DNA from: Glebionis coronaria
Lineage: Eukaryota > Streptophyta > Magnoliopsida > Asterales > Asteraceae
Direction of reading: 5' to 3'
Assembly (NCBI GenBank): GCA_025667525.1
Contig: CM046878.1
Coordinates: forward strand, 95,867,237 to 95,931,236
Length of the DNA stretch: 64,000 nt
Shown in pieces: positions 11,705-22,476 of the stretch. Within the stretch, counting starts at the first letter, position 1. The number at the start of each line of letters is the position of its first letter. Below the pieces are notes generated by a model, which searched no databases, was not told where the DNA came from, and saw nothing but the letters and a program-made list of their open reading frames with translations. The position numbers and the translations under genes are program-made.

Positions 11705-11910
11705 ACTAAGCTAAATGTCGAGACCTAATCTTTAGCTAGGACCAATCTACACAACGTTGCCTACTTCACAATTTAACGACACAAGGCTAGATGTCTAGTT
11801 CTAATCTCAAGGTAGAACCAATATTCACGACGTTGCCTACTTCACCATTTTACGACACAAGGCTAGATGTCGAGTTCTAATCCAAAGCTAGAACCAATCT
11901 TCACTTTGAA
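11705..11910. repeat. Tandem repeat of about 85 bp, roughly 2.5 copies
   Basis: The repeating core includes AAGCTAGAACCAAT, ACGTTGCCTACTTCAC and ACGACACAAGGCTAGATGTC. The copies start near 11700, 11780 and 11865 and differ at several positions. Confidence 0.75.
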
Positions 11911-12034
11911 GCTAAGTGAGAACTTCACACAACACAACTACTAATCACTTTCAAGTTTAGTGAGAACTCACAAGACACAACCACATCACTTTATAGTTTA
12001 GTGAGAACTACTACACAATCTATTACAACTCAAC

Positions 12035-12190
12035 TAGACATATCCAAGTACACACATGTAGCTTGGATCTACACAACATAAATCCAAGCAAACACATATG
12101 GAATGGATGTACACAACAAATCCAAGTATTTACAAATAGCTTGGATAAACACAACTAGTCCAAGTATTCATAAATACAATGGATTAACAT
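12035..12190. repeat. Tandem repeat of about 45 bp, roughly 4 copies
   Basis: Units read ATCCAAGTA...CAAATAGCTTGGAT...ACACAAC with drift between copies. They follow a set of shorter TTTAGTGAGAACT repeats at about 11905-12015. Confidence 0.7.
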
Positions 12191-12464
12191 AAAACAAAAA
12201 GGTTAACATGATGAACATGACTAATTCATAGATTCATCTTTATCACAACACTAGTAAGTGAGTGATCTTCTCTTTGGACAAGGTAAAGGAGGGGATCAAG
12301 AGGATAATCATATGTAAACATACTTAACACATTAAGTGATCATTCACTAATGATTATGCTATGGAAAAGAGAAAGGGGGCTGAGAAAAACATCCAAAAAG
12401 GGTTATTGGAAAATGAGATTTGATCCACTATTTATAGGAGACAAAGTGCAACGGCTAGCTGGGC

Positions 12465-12535
12465 GCGGTTCTTTATCTAGCCCGACGGTTCCTTATCGCT
12501 AGAGAACCGCCTAGCTATTTAAAGGACCGCCCAGT
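12465..12535. repeat. GGTTCC/GAACCGC palindrome cluster, copy 3
   Basis: GCGGTTCTTTATC is followed by CGGTTCCTTATCGC and AGAGAACCGCC, then a partial GGACCGCC. The cluster shares the GGTTCC-TTATC half-site with the 6.73-kb copy, although it lies in a different mobile element. Confidence 0.75.
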
Positions 12536-12920
12536 AGACTACGCTCCAATTTTGTCTTTTAGTGGGGTAGGAATATCAAAGGATTTTTAAACCTTCAAAG
12601 GATATTCTTATGGCATACGGAATATGCCATTTTCAAATTTACATTTTCCATTTTAATAAAACATTTTCTTAAAAAGAAAGTTTATTAAAAAATCTTTTGT
12701 CATATTAACAAAAGTGAGTTTTAAGGATAATCACTTTGATGATCACTAAGTATGATTAAGAAAAGTTAGTGATATGATTATTACCTTGATGATAGTGTTA
12801 GTTAAATAATTAGTTTTGTGTTTTACACTAAATGTGTTGTATAGTTTGTTGTGATCAAAACTAAGAAAGATTAGTTAACACTAATAATGTGTTTAGGCAT
12901 CACTTGCATTAACATTCTAC

Positions 12921-12994
12921 TTTAAGACTATTAAATTTAAGAACATAATCTTTAGAACAAGGATGTACCTTAGTGTTTTCATGAGAAAGAGCCA
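12921..12994 (-). pseudogene. Copia element B: short middle piece of gag
   Basis: About 24 codons on the minus strand continue the gag reading directly across the Harbinger insertion (LMALSHENTKVHPCSKDYV at the right). The reading ends at the unclassified insert. This piece links the gag parts at 16392-14938 and 11348-10303 into one original gene. Confidence 0.65.
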
Positions 12995-12997
12995 TTA

Positions 12998-14934
12998 GAG
13001 GGCTGGGTACGGTGCACCATGGCTCAAGTTATGGCCATGGAGCGAGATCTATTGTTGAGCCAACCACACCCTCACTCAAGTTATGGAAAGAAAACTGGCG
13101 ATAGCCAGCCAGCGTTAAGGCCATGGCACGACCCCATGGCACAGCCAACCACACCGTGGCTCGCGCCATGGGGCTGAGTTATCATTTTTTTTTTGAAAAT
13201 TTGAAAATATATCCGTTGGGTAATAGCTAGATTTTTTTTGCTTGTTTTTTTACCGTTAGTAGGTGTTAAATACCCCATTTTATCACCTATTTTTACTATA
13301 ATTCACACAAAAACATATACATACCATTTTTCTCCCAATATGAATGCTGGGGCTTCCGATTTGTCCGCTATTTATGAAATATATGATCAAGATGATATGG
13401 AAGATTATGCCCGATATCTTGAATATTGGGAACAAATCGAGATGTTAGACGATGAAGAGCAAGAAACTATGGGTAATTCCGTTCCTAAAGTTAGAACATT
13501 CATCCCGCGTGAACGAGAAGACGCGGAAAGAAAACTTATGGCCGATTACTTTGGTGACCTTGAAACTCCGCCAAAGTATCCGGAGGATCGATTTCGTCGA
13601 AGGTATTGTATGAGTTCTACCCTTTTTAGAAAAATAGTTCATGATATAACTAGTTACAACGTTTAACCACTACCCCTACTTTATTTCTTTAAACAACGTT
13701 GTGATGCAACGGTCGTTTAGGTTTTAACGCAACTATGAAATGCACAGCGGCAATACGCCAAATGGCGCATGGTTCAACACCCGATTTACTAGACGAATAC
13801 TTGCAAGTAGCCGAACGTTGTTCACGTGAATGCTTATGGAACTTTACCAAATGCATTTACGTGTTGTATGTAGAGAAGTATCTTAGAACGCCTACTCCTG
13901 TTGATGTAGAACATATTTATGATTTGCACAATAGGAAGCATAATCTCCCGGGTATGCTCAGGAGCATAGATTGTATGAATTAGGAATGGAATTTTTTTCC
14001 TAAATCCTTACATGGTCAATTTAAAAGGCGTGATAAGAAATATACAACACTTATGCTCGAGGCAGTTGCAGACCAACAATTATGGATATGGCATGCTTAT
14101 TTTGGGGTGCCGGGGGCAAATAACGACCTTAATGTTTTATATGATTCACCGTTATTTGATAACCTTCTTTTAGACGAGTCTCAAGATACTGAATTTGTTG
14201 TAAACGGTAAAACATACAAGCAAGGGTATTATTTAGCAGATGAAATTTACCCTCAATGGTCATCGTTTGTTAAGTCGTATACAATTGCAACGAACGAAAA
14301 GAAAATGAAATTTAAAAGAGTTTAAGAAAGTGCAAGAAAAGATATTGAGCAAGCGTTTGGGGTATTACAAGGTCGATGGGGGATTATTCAACAACCAGCA
14401 TGAAGTTACCAAGTCAGCACACTTAAAAGAATCATGTATTGTGGAATTTTACTACCTAACATGATAATGGAAGACCGAAAGTTTGACATTAGTGAATACG
14501 ACCATATGTATGCTCCGCCACAAGCAAATTTCGAACGTACTTGGGTAGAACGGTGTGAGACGTATAGAAGGAAAAACAAAGAACTTCAGGATAGGAAAGT
14601 TCACGATGATCTTCGACGTGATCTCGCTGAGCATTTGTGGAACCTTAATCATTGATGTTTTTATTTTTTTTAAGTTGTAATTTCCGTTCCGTGTATTTTT
14701 TTAGTTTGTATTTGTTTTTATTATGAATGAATTGTGTTTTTAGTTTGAAATATAATTTAGAAAAAAAATTAAATAAAAAGTGGTGGGGTCACGATAAACC
14801 GAGAAAAGTTGATGTTAACCAGGGAGGGGGTTTGGTGGGTTATGGGGTGTTTCTGAGTTATGGGAGAAAAAGTTGACGTGGCAGCACTTTTTGCCCACGG
14901 CTCAACTTCCACGGCTTGACTGTACGCAATGCTC
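12998..14934 (+). mobile_element. PIF/Harbinger DNA transposon (1.94 kb)
   Basis: It is flanked by a TTA target duplication (12995-12997 and 14935-14937), the usual Harbinger TWA site. The terminal inverted repeats are imperfect: left GAGGGCTGGGTACGGTGCAC, right (read inward) GAGCATTGCGTACAGTC. It carries one degenerate transposase and no recognisable Myb-like second ORF. It interrupts the minus-strand Copia gag, whose frame resumes on the other side, so it arrived after the Copia element. Confidence 0.9.
13340..14655 (+). pseudogene. Harbinger transposase, inactivated
   Basis: The product is a PF04827-type plant transposase. An ATG at 13340 opens a first segment of 109 residues with an acidic N-terminus. 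A stop at 13664-13666 and a frameshift before 13735 follow; the rest lies in another frame with further stops at 13981, 14323 and about 14401. Conserved blocks are readable: MKCTAAIRQMAHG, GMLRSIDCMN (first Asp), GVPGANNDLNVL (second Asp), YYLADEIYPQW and ARKDIEQAFGVLQGRW (Glu). The catalytic DDE residues are thus still visible, but the frame is broken at least five times, so no transposase can be made. Confidence 0.9.
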
Positions 14935-14937
14935 TTA

Positions 14938-16392
14938 GACCATGCTCTTCTTCTTCATGTGCTTGAGCCCAGTTGACCACTGCATCTACTATAACCAAAG
15001 ATTTAGATCCTTTTGGACTCCATGGACTTTTTCTATCTCCTTTTGGAACACTTTCAATGACTCTTGGGCTGGTCCTATTGCTGTTCTTGGACTTCTGGCT
15101 GCTACCTTCAGCCTTCCGTCTCTTGCATTTCCTGGCAAAGTGTCCAAGCTTTCCACAGTTGTAGCATTCAACTTTTGAATTGTCATACCCTAATGGTTCA
15201 TTAGGATCACCAGTCATCCTTCTTCCAGTCCTTTTGTAGAGTCTATAGGATCTAACAGAGACCATGACAACTTGCCACTTTAGATCCATCTCTTCAATGT
15301 CAGCATCATCCATTTGGAACAGATCATCAATAGTTAATCTTGGTCTGTTGTCTTGACCAGCAAAGAATAAGAAGGAATCATTCTCACCAAATAATGATGG
15401 AGATCTTCCCTGTGGATTTGAGTCATGGATGGACTGTTTTTAGCACTTTGAAGGTAAGTACTGTTAGTTGATCCACCAGTAGTACTTTGGAAGTAAGTAC
15501 CACTACTTGATCCACCAGTGGTATTTTGAGAGTATGTACTGCTGCTTCCTTCTGACACAAAAGCCAAGTTAGGCTTTGGTACAGATGCTTTAGCTGGCTC
15601 AATACCTTTAAAATCCATCTCATATACTCTGAGATTATTATAAAGATGATCAAAAGGAGTAATATCCAAATCATCTCTTGTAATGAAGTGCATAGCCATT
15701 ACTTTCCATTCTGGTGGAACTCCTCTCAGGAACTTTTGATTAGCTTCTTCATAAGGGATTATTAGTCCATGAACTTCTAGTTGAATGAGAAACTTATTGA
15801 ACCTTCCATATCCTTTATGGATCCCTTATGAACTAGAAATTGAGAAGTTATCAAATTCTTGTTTTAGTACATTCTTCTTCATCTTCTTAGATTTTTCGTT
15901 ACCTCTAAATCTAAGTTTGATAGCCTCCCACATAACTTTTGCATCTTTGTAGTGATGAAATCTAGGTGGAATATCTTCTTAGAGTACCATAGCTAATGCA
16001 GTTCTGGCATTTCTTTCTTTGATCTCAGCTAGTACCTCTTCAGCAGTAACAGTAGGTATTGCATAGCATGTACCATCAGGCAACCAATAAAGCTTTTTAG
16101 GAGTATTCCCATTCTTAGTGACTTGCCACAGAGTATGATCTGTGTGATTCATATAATATTTCATCTGCATAGCTCAAGTCTCATAGTTATCACTTTTGAG
16201 AATAGGGAATTTTACAACAGACATAGTATAGGGAGAAGATGTAGCTGATTGTGTAGCTACATCTTGTGTAATTTGTGCAGCTTATGGAGGTGGAACCACT
16301 AGAGCAGGCTGCACAGCTTGAGGTTGTTCATGTGGTATAGGATTAGGGATTTGAAAATCTTCAAACTGGGGATTTTCATCAGCTTGAGACAT
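14938..16392 (-). pseudogene. Copia element B: N-terminal and middle part of gag
   Basis: The start ATG is at 16392 (MSQADENPQFEDF). The UBN2-type gag domain (KYYMNHTDHTLWQV, AEEVLAEIKERNARTAL, FDHLYNNLRVYEMDFKGI) is followed by Ser/Thr-rich direct repeats (TTGGSSSGTYFQS-like, about 15460-15545). A CCHC knuckle (CYNCGKLGHFARKC) lies near 15163-15122. At least four stops or frame changes interrupt it (for example TAG and TAA codons near 16173, 15979 and 15334). The protein would have formed the cytoplasmic particle of a Ty1/Copia SIRE-type element. The frame continues beyond the Harbinger insertion. Confidence 0.85.
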
Positions 16393-16455
16393 GATATGGA
16401 TTTTGTGAGTGTAGGTTTAGGTTTTTGTTATTCTTATTCAGAGTTTCTCAACAAG

Positions 16456-16467
16456 ATCTGATGCCAC
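16456..16467 (-). promoter_or_regulatory. Primer binding site of Copia element B
   Basis: On the minus strand TGGCATCAGATC follows two bases after the LTR end. It is one or two changes away from the usual TGGTATCAGAGC complement of initiator tRNA-Met. Confidence 0.65.
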
Positions 16468-16469
16468 TT

Positions 16470-16509
16470 GTTGATCATTTTGAATAGATCGAGATCCTGT
16501 TAAGCATTG
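16470..16509 (-). mobile_element. Copia element B 5' LTR, inner fragment (40 bp)
   Basis: On the plus strand it begins TGTTGATCATTTTGAATAG and runs to the CATTG target site of the Athila insertion. The remainder of the LTR lies at 30172-30631, displaced by 13.7 kb. Confidence 0.75.
16505..16509. repeat. Target site duplication CATTG, left copy
   Basis: CATTG at 16505-16509 matches CATTG at 30172-30176 and brackets the Athila derivative exactly at TG and CA ends. Confidence 0.9.
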
Positions 16510-19500
16510 TGATGTAGGTAAATCGTACACGTTTTAGGAAAAACGTATATGAGTGGCAAGTATTAAGTTGCACGCTTTAGGAAAAACGCGAAACCGAATA
16601 AATGCGGGTTCGTTCTCGAAGGAGGTGTGTGTATTAATGTGCCAATATATAAAATAACAATGTTTAGATTAGTGACGTTTTTGGTTGAGAAGAGAAAAAT
16701 TAAAGACGAGCTACGACTACGTTTACACTACGACGAATTAACGTAAAACGCGAACGAAAATACGTAAAACGTGACGAAATTAAAAATTAAAACCTAAAAA
16801 TTAATTAAATGATTAAACTAAGTCTTAAATAATATAAATAAGAATAAAAATCCAACAAATATATTTTAAAACCTTTTATTAATTAAATATTCAATTTTTA
16901 ATGCTAATTAAAGCCCTAAAATTAAATATAATTAACAAAATGTCCAAAATATAAATTTATTGAACTAATAACTAACTTATATTATTTAATGACTAAAAAC
17001 TATTTTTCTTAAATTTTAAAAACTATTTTTCTATTTTTAATCACTAAAAACTATTTTTAAATTAAAATAATCATAAAAAATAGTAAAATAATGCCAAAAT
17101 TAATTTAACAATTTTAAAAATCCTAAATTACCCTAATGAACAGTAGAAAATTGAAAAAGTTTGAAAAATGTAAAAATTTTCACTAAAAGACAAAACTATT
17201 TAATAATTAAACCCTAACTACTTAAATTAATTATAAAAAACAATTAAAGAGTGAACAGTAACTAATTTTAAAACCAAAAATCTTAAACTAATATTCTAAG
17301 TCTAAGAAAAATTTTAAATCTGAAAAATAAAACTTTTCTACACTAAATTCCAAAAACAGCCTATTTAAAATTAATTAAAAATGCAATTAAATATAAAAAA
17401 TAGAAAATGAACAGTAACAACCAAATAAACTAAACTGAAAAATCAGAAATTTAAAAAGAAAAATAATGCAAAAAGAATCAGAGTCTAAATCCTAAATTAG
17501 TTCACTAAAGACAAAAATGTAAAATCTGATAGTGACACTTTTCTTTGTTTCTGTCTTTTAGTGTAGCAGTGGCTACAGCAAAGCTATCAGTGGGAAAGGA
17601 GTTCCCACTGACAGTGAAAAAAAACGGGTCTGGGCCTTTTGAGGCTTGGATCTTGCTTGTTTTTGAGTTTTAACTGGAAACAAAGGCACCCCCACACTCA
17701 TGGAAGTGTGGGGAGTCAGATTAAGCTAAAAAAAAACAACAGTAACAATGCAAATTTTATACACAAAAAGCTCAAATAAGGGGCTGTTAAACAGAAACAA
17801 GGCTGTGGGTGTAGTTGCTGATGCAAATGGTCAAGTGAGTGGGTTTTACAGCTAAAGAACTATCACACAACACCCCCAAATATCACACAATTAACACTCT
17901 ATCCTAATTTACCAATTATACTAACAATCTACAAAATTATATGGCAAAATGTGCACAAAACAAGCAGAAAATTTGGCTTAACAGATTTTTAAGCTTTGTG
18001 TCTTTTTTCTCACATACAAACTACTTAAAATCCTATGAAAACTGAAAACCTATAACTGAAATGACTTAGATCTAGCAAAAGGAGTATGTCTAGATAAATT
18101 ATAAACCAAAACTTGTCACAATATTCAGTTTAAAATCCAAATCCAAACACCCCTTAATAATTAGAAAGTGAAAATTAACAAACCAAGTTTGCTTAAACTT
18201 AATCACAAACCAATCTAAGTACTTATAACATGCATCAAACTATCTAAGAAGCATAATCAATCAAGAAATACATCAACTAAACAATTTTCTCACAAATCAT
18301 ACAAAATCACAAAAAACTTAAAATGTTCAATAGGGTTCAAGCCTCAATACCTTTGGCTGATTGCCTTCTATTGGGACTTTTCTGAGCTTATTGTGAGCTT
18401 ATGATATGTAGAGAAACCCTGCTGAGGTTCAACAACAGAACCAGGGTCTATATATCTTCAAAAAAAAATGGAAATGGAAGGAGTACTTGTTACTACTTGA
18501 AACCTGCACAAGAAAAGAAACCAAAAACAGTGACTGATAATCTTACTATCAAGCAGTAAGCTGAGCTTATGGATTAAGCTGCTTATGGCTTATAGCTTAT
18601 GGAACCAAGAAAAATGAAAACCAATTTTTGAAACCAAATAACTTTAAACTTCACAAAACTTGGCAAAAAGCTTTGATGAAAACTGAAATCAAGCCCTCAT
18701 TCCACTTTCACTTCACTTGGGTTTGATTTCAGGCTAAAAAAAACTCTTGCAGGATTTTATGAAAAACGAAATTTTTTCTTTTGAAACCCCTATGTAACAT
18801 GAACACTTTTTAAAACCTTAACTAAGCTTATGCTAAAACATTATCCATTACACTAAAAAGCTGAAAAAGAGGAACTCAGAATATGTAAAAAGCTTAAAAT
18901 TTCATTTTCATTAATAATTTAAGAAATTTTTACAATAAACTGGAACAAGGATAATGGTTCACATGTCGAACCATTATATACAAGTGCTAAGAAGCTACTA
19001 GAAAAATAAAAACCCTAGTTGCTATAATTCCCGAATATGCCCCTTGGTCAAATCTTGAAAAGTTGGTCTTCAAGGCCTCTTGTGATCGTCCTTGGTGTTG
19101 CCAGTTGGATTGGTGCATCTGGGACGTTCATTTGGTCCTTGGGGACCAAGGAGATGCATAAAAATCGTTGGATGACTGTATGATGCTCTTTTTGCCATAA
19201 ACGGGGTGACAGGGGAACATGGGGGCCCCTCTTAGAGTCACGGGTTGGGGGTTTTGAACATGGGTTTATGTTTGTGGGTGGGTTGATTAAAGATCTGGAA
19301 GCTTTCACATGAAACCCCTTTTGTTTGATCATGATTAGTACTTAGGGTTTAAGGGATTAGGGGTGGTTTAAACAGGGTCATTTAATCTGTTTTGTGTTTA
19401 TAAAAAATGTTTCCCACGTCTTTTAAATTTAAAAAGTGGATTAGTGGGTGGATTTGACTAGGTATTGACTTGGGTTAAAGTTTTGGGCTTGGTCGGGTTA

Positions 19501-20074
19501 AATGGTGGGTTTGGGTAGGGTACAAACGGGTTTGGTAGGGTTTTAAGTTGATATGGGTTTGTTTTGTCCCTGTTTGGCCCCCAGACTTCCAACGTTTTGT
19601 CAAAACAAGTTTAAACAGCCAACATCTTTCTTTCCTTTGTAAATAAGTTTACATGACTTGTCATTTTTGGCAAGGCATGTGTATAAACTTTCACCAAGGG
19701 CCTTCCATGTAATTTTGGCATTCTCCAAGGACCAATGATGACATATCTTGAAACTTTAAGGACCCACTTGTAATATTTGAGATTTACAAGGGCCTAAGGT
19801 GACAACTCTTCAAAAGTTGAGGGACCATTCTTGCCAATTCTTCAAACTTCAAGGGCATTTTTGGAAAATTCATATTTGGGCCCGGTTCTTTGTGCGGCTT
19901 CGTTTCCCGTGTTCGTTTTTGCTTGATTCCTTTGATCTTTTGGTGAATTCACGATATCCATACCTAAAATACACAATAAACAAACACAGGCATATATATG
20001 GGTATTTTGATGATATTTTAAGCGTTTTAAGCCCGATTTGGACGATGAGACTATGTATAAATACAGTCTCATCA
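16510..20074 (-). mobile_element. Athila element 2, 3' LTR (3565 bp)
   Basis: By eye it differs from the copy at 26605-30171 at only about 15-20 positions over 3.5 kb, except for the outer 45 bp at the 16510 end, which differ strongly. On the minus strand it starts TGATGAGACTG right after the polypurine tract. The low-GC middle (about 16.8-17.5 kb) has no ORF. Short ORFs such as 19048-19332 occur identically in both LTRs and have no recognisable domain. Confidence 0.93.
20044..20073. repeat. LTR-tip inverted repeat around a TATA-like box
   Basis: GATGAGACT and AGTCTCATC (9-bp perfect arms) enclose 12 bases containing TATAAATA, next to the LTR edge. The same structure is in the other LTR at about 30141-30170. 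Confidence 0.85.
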
Positions 20075-20089
20075 CTCCCCCATACTAAA
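20075..20089 (-). promoter_or_regulatory. Polypurine tract of Athila element 2
   Basis: On the minus strand this reads TTTAGTATGGGGGAG, ending against the LTR start TGATGAG. Copies of the same motif lie at about 21424, 21482 and 22244. Confidence 0.85.
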
Positions 20090-21943
20090 CCATTGCCGTG
20101 TCCCCACGCAATGCTAGAATTAAGTATCATAGCACTTCCAAAATTCATTTTATGATGACATTTATTGAAGACATAAATTTAAATAAACTACTACATGCGT
20201 TTTAGACATAATGTATTGTTTTCATCACGAGAATGTGACTTTTGGGATCATAGAACAAGAACACGTGAATGCTTCGTTAGAAATAATTTCGTCGTCCTCG
20301 ATTTTCACCCAATTCCATGCTAAGCGTGTAACGAGATCATTGTTATTATAAGTTAGCAACACGAACACATCTCATGAGTGTTAATTACGAACCTAAACTC
20401 CCTTATTCCTACTTGGTATCTCTTATATTTTATTTTGTCATAATGATCACGAGGATACATCATCGACTTATGCGTGAATAGAGATTAAGTCTAAAAATAG
20501 AAACTTAACGGTGTAACCAAAATCATTAAATCAATAATTCATCCTAATAGACAACGATGTCAAAAAATTAAGTTAACAAGAAGGATCGATAAACACGGTT
20601 TTATAACGGTTTTGAACATGAGACTTATTACCAAGACTTTTATACGCCCCCTAACGGAAGGGCCTTATTATCTTTGGTTTACCTCCATCTTTTATTCAAC
20701 TTCGCCATGAAGCTTTTATTATGACTTCGGTCTTGCCTTGCCTTTTATTATCCGCCTCATCGGTGGTTTTATTAGCCAAAGACGTATATCCTCACGCTAA
20801 AGCGAATTTTGGATCTTTAAAGCTTCGAAGATTAAGGCTTGATTCACTTTTAATTTGGGCATAGATTTTTCGGCCTTGTGAGCTTCAAATTTTTGCTTAA
20901 TTTAGGTGAGCACTTGAAATCTTATTATTAGGTGAAGCTTTCGATTATTCGGGTGCCAATACTTCAAAACCGTGACGCTGGCGATACCTTAATGTTTTCC
21001 CAATTTAATTACATGGAAGCTACCAAAACAAATTAGAAACCCAACAATAGTGACTAAACCGCCAAATCAATATTTATTAACAATTTATTATGCAAAAGCG
21101 TTGGGAGAATAAGCTAATAATTACTACACATAAGATCGTGACGATTACGAGACTTATAAATAACTCTATCATTTCTCGTCCTCATTTAAGAGACTTAGCC
21201 TAAAAAGTTAAGGAATCGAGCTAAGTGCTCAACACGCACGGTCGAGTCAAAAATTACTCTCGTTCTCACCATCGGAAAACCTACATTCGTGTCTTAAACA
21301 CTTATGAAAAACTAGAAAAATTTTAAAATTTGGCCATTTTTAGCCTTATTTGGAACAAAGCGATAACAAAATGATGAATATTAGATTGCGTGTTGACGTA
21401 AGCAAGGTGAAGTATCTACTCACCCCCCCATACTAAAACTAAACATTGTCCTCAATGTTTCGAGTCTAGGGGTGTAAACACCCCCATACTAGAGACGAAG
21501 TCGAATGCTTAATCTCGAGCATGGACAGGGTAAAACGAATAACCTAAAAGCCGTTTATGAATTATGCTATTAAGATAAACGTTAGAACATAAAAGGATAT
21601 CATCGGATATCGGAATCTCCAAAGGCAACGATCGAAGCTCGAGTGATCCGTAAAACGAACACGAAAGGCTTCAATGATGACGATGAACCTAATAGATCAC
21701 AATCACAAACAACCACGAAACAAAGGTAGGAAGAGCACAAGTCCCCTCGTTACGTTAACTAAGAAAGCAATAATATTTACAAGGATAAGCATGAGAATCC
21801 CCCACGAGGCACCTTGTTTTTGATAACCGAGTCAAAAGCTCGACTCGAATCCCCATAAATGTGATCATTTAGGGATAATCTTGGTAAGGTCATTTTTGGT
21901 GGGACTTACATGATAAACAAGGCCCAAAAGTACATGGAGTACT
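20090..21943 (-). other. Athila element 2: non-coding 3' internal region
   Basis: No credible ORF is present. It contains the hairpin AACATTG-TCCT-CAATGTT at 21442-21459 and two extra copies of the polypurine motif beside it. It also holds a block near 21810-21870 shared with the sequence after pol in Athila element 1. This arrangement matches the 3' untranslated region of Athila element 1, so the missing reverse transcriptase and integrase were lost between this block and the ORFs at 22-23 kb. Confidence 0.75.
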
Positions 21944-22476
21944 TTAAAAACCCGATAAACGTATACCGGGGTCAAAGATAGCATCCTCGTTTTCGGATGA
22001 AAGACGAGACAACGCTACTTCAACACAAATCAAAACCCCAAAGGGGTAGAAGAAAAGAGATAAGAAGTAGAAAGGTGGGGCAATGGGTAAGGCAAACTTA
22101 TGAGCTACTCGAGGTAGACTCACACCAAGCAAATAGATAAGATTTCCATTTATTGCATCGGTGGAAGACCGAGATTTCCCTTTACAAGCAATTCCGGGAT
22201 CGTAAATCTCGTCCTTGGTGGTAAAGTGTGAAGGAACATTTGGGGCTTCCCCCATACTAAAACCACACACACCATCGTCAAAAGGAGTAGACGAGGTGGT
22301 AGCACTCATAAAACGATGTGATGACGGAGTTAAACATGTAGAAAAATCATTTAAAACATTTTTAAAATCTTTTCCTTTTTCAACGTTCAAAAACTCTTTA
22401 TGAAAACCCGATTGAATAATGTCGAAAATATTTGGCGTGTCAAATTCAAAATTAGTCGCGCTAAAAATCCTCACAT
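21944..22476 (-). pseudogene. Athila element 2: remnant ORF after the acidic linker
   Basis: This is an open frame of about 176 codons with no ATG at its start. It overlaps the end of the preceding ORF in a different frame, so it is entered only by a frameshift or is a frameshifted continuation. It contains DDGVCGFSMGEAPNVPSHFTT and a hydrophobic stretch (PPFYFLSLFFYPFGVLICVEVAL, about residues 130-155). No enzyme motifs are present. It probably is what remains around the deletion that removed pol. Confidence 0.5.

Larger units (their letters stand above)
11349..12920. mobile_element. Unclassified repeat-rich insertion within Copia gag
   Basis: The gag reading on the minus strand stops at about 12921 and resumes at about 11348, so this 1.6-kb block is an insert. 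Its left edge has a 14-base G run followed by TTGAATAG. It has no coding capacity but contains at least two sets of short tandem repeats and a GGTTCC palindrome. A segment at about 11500-11725 has a diverged inverted copy at about 30665-30900. No terminal inverted repeats or LTRs were recognised, and the edges are known to within about 10 bases. Confidence 0.55.

Noticed and set aside
19048..19332. 94-codon ORF present identically at 29145-29429
   Set aside because: It is duplicated only because it lies in both LTRs; no domain, and codon content is not convincing.
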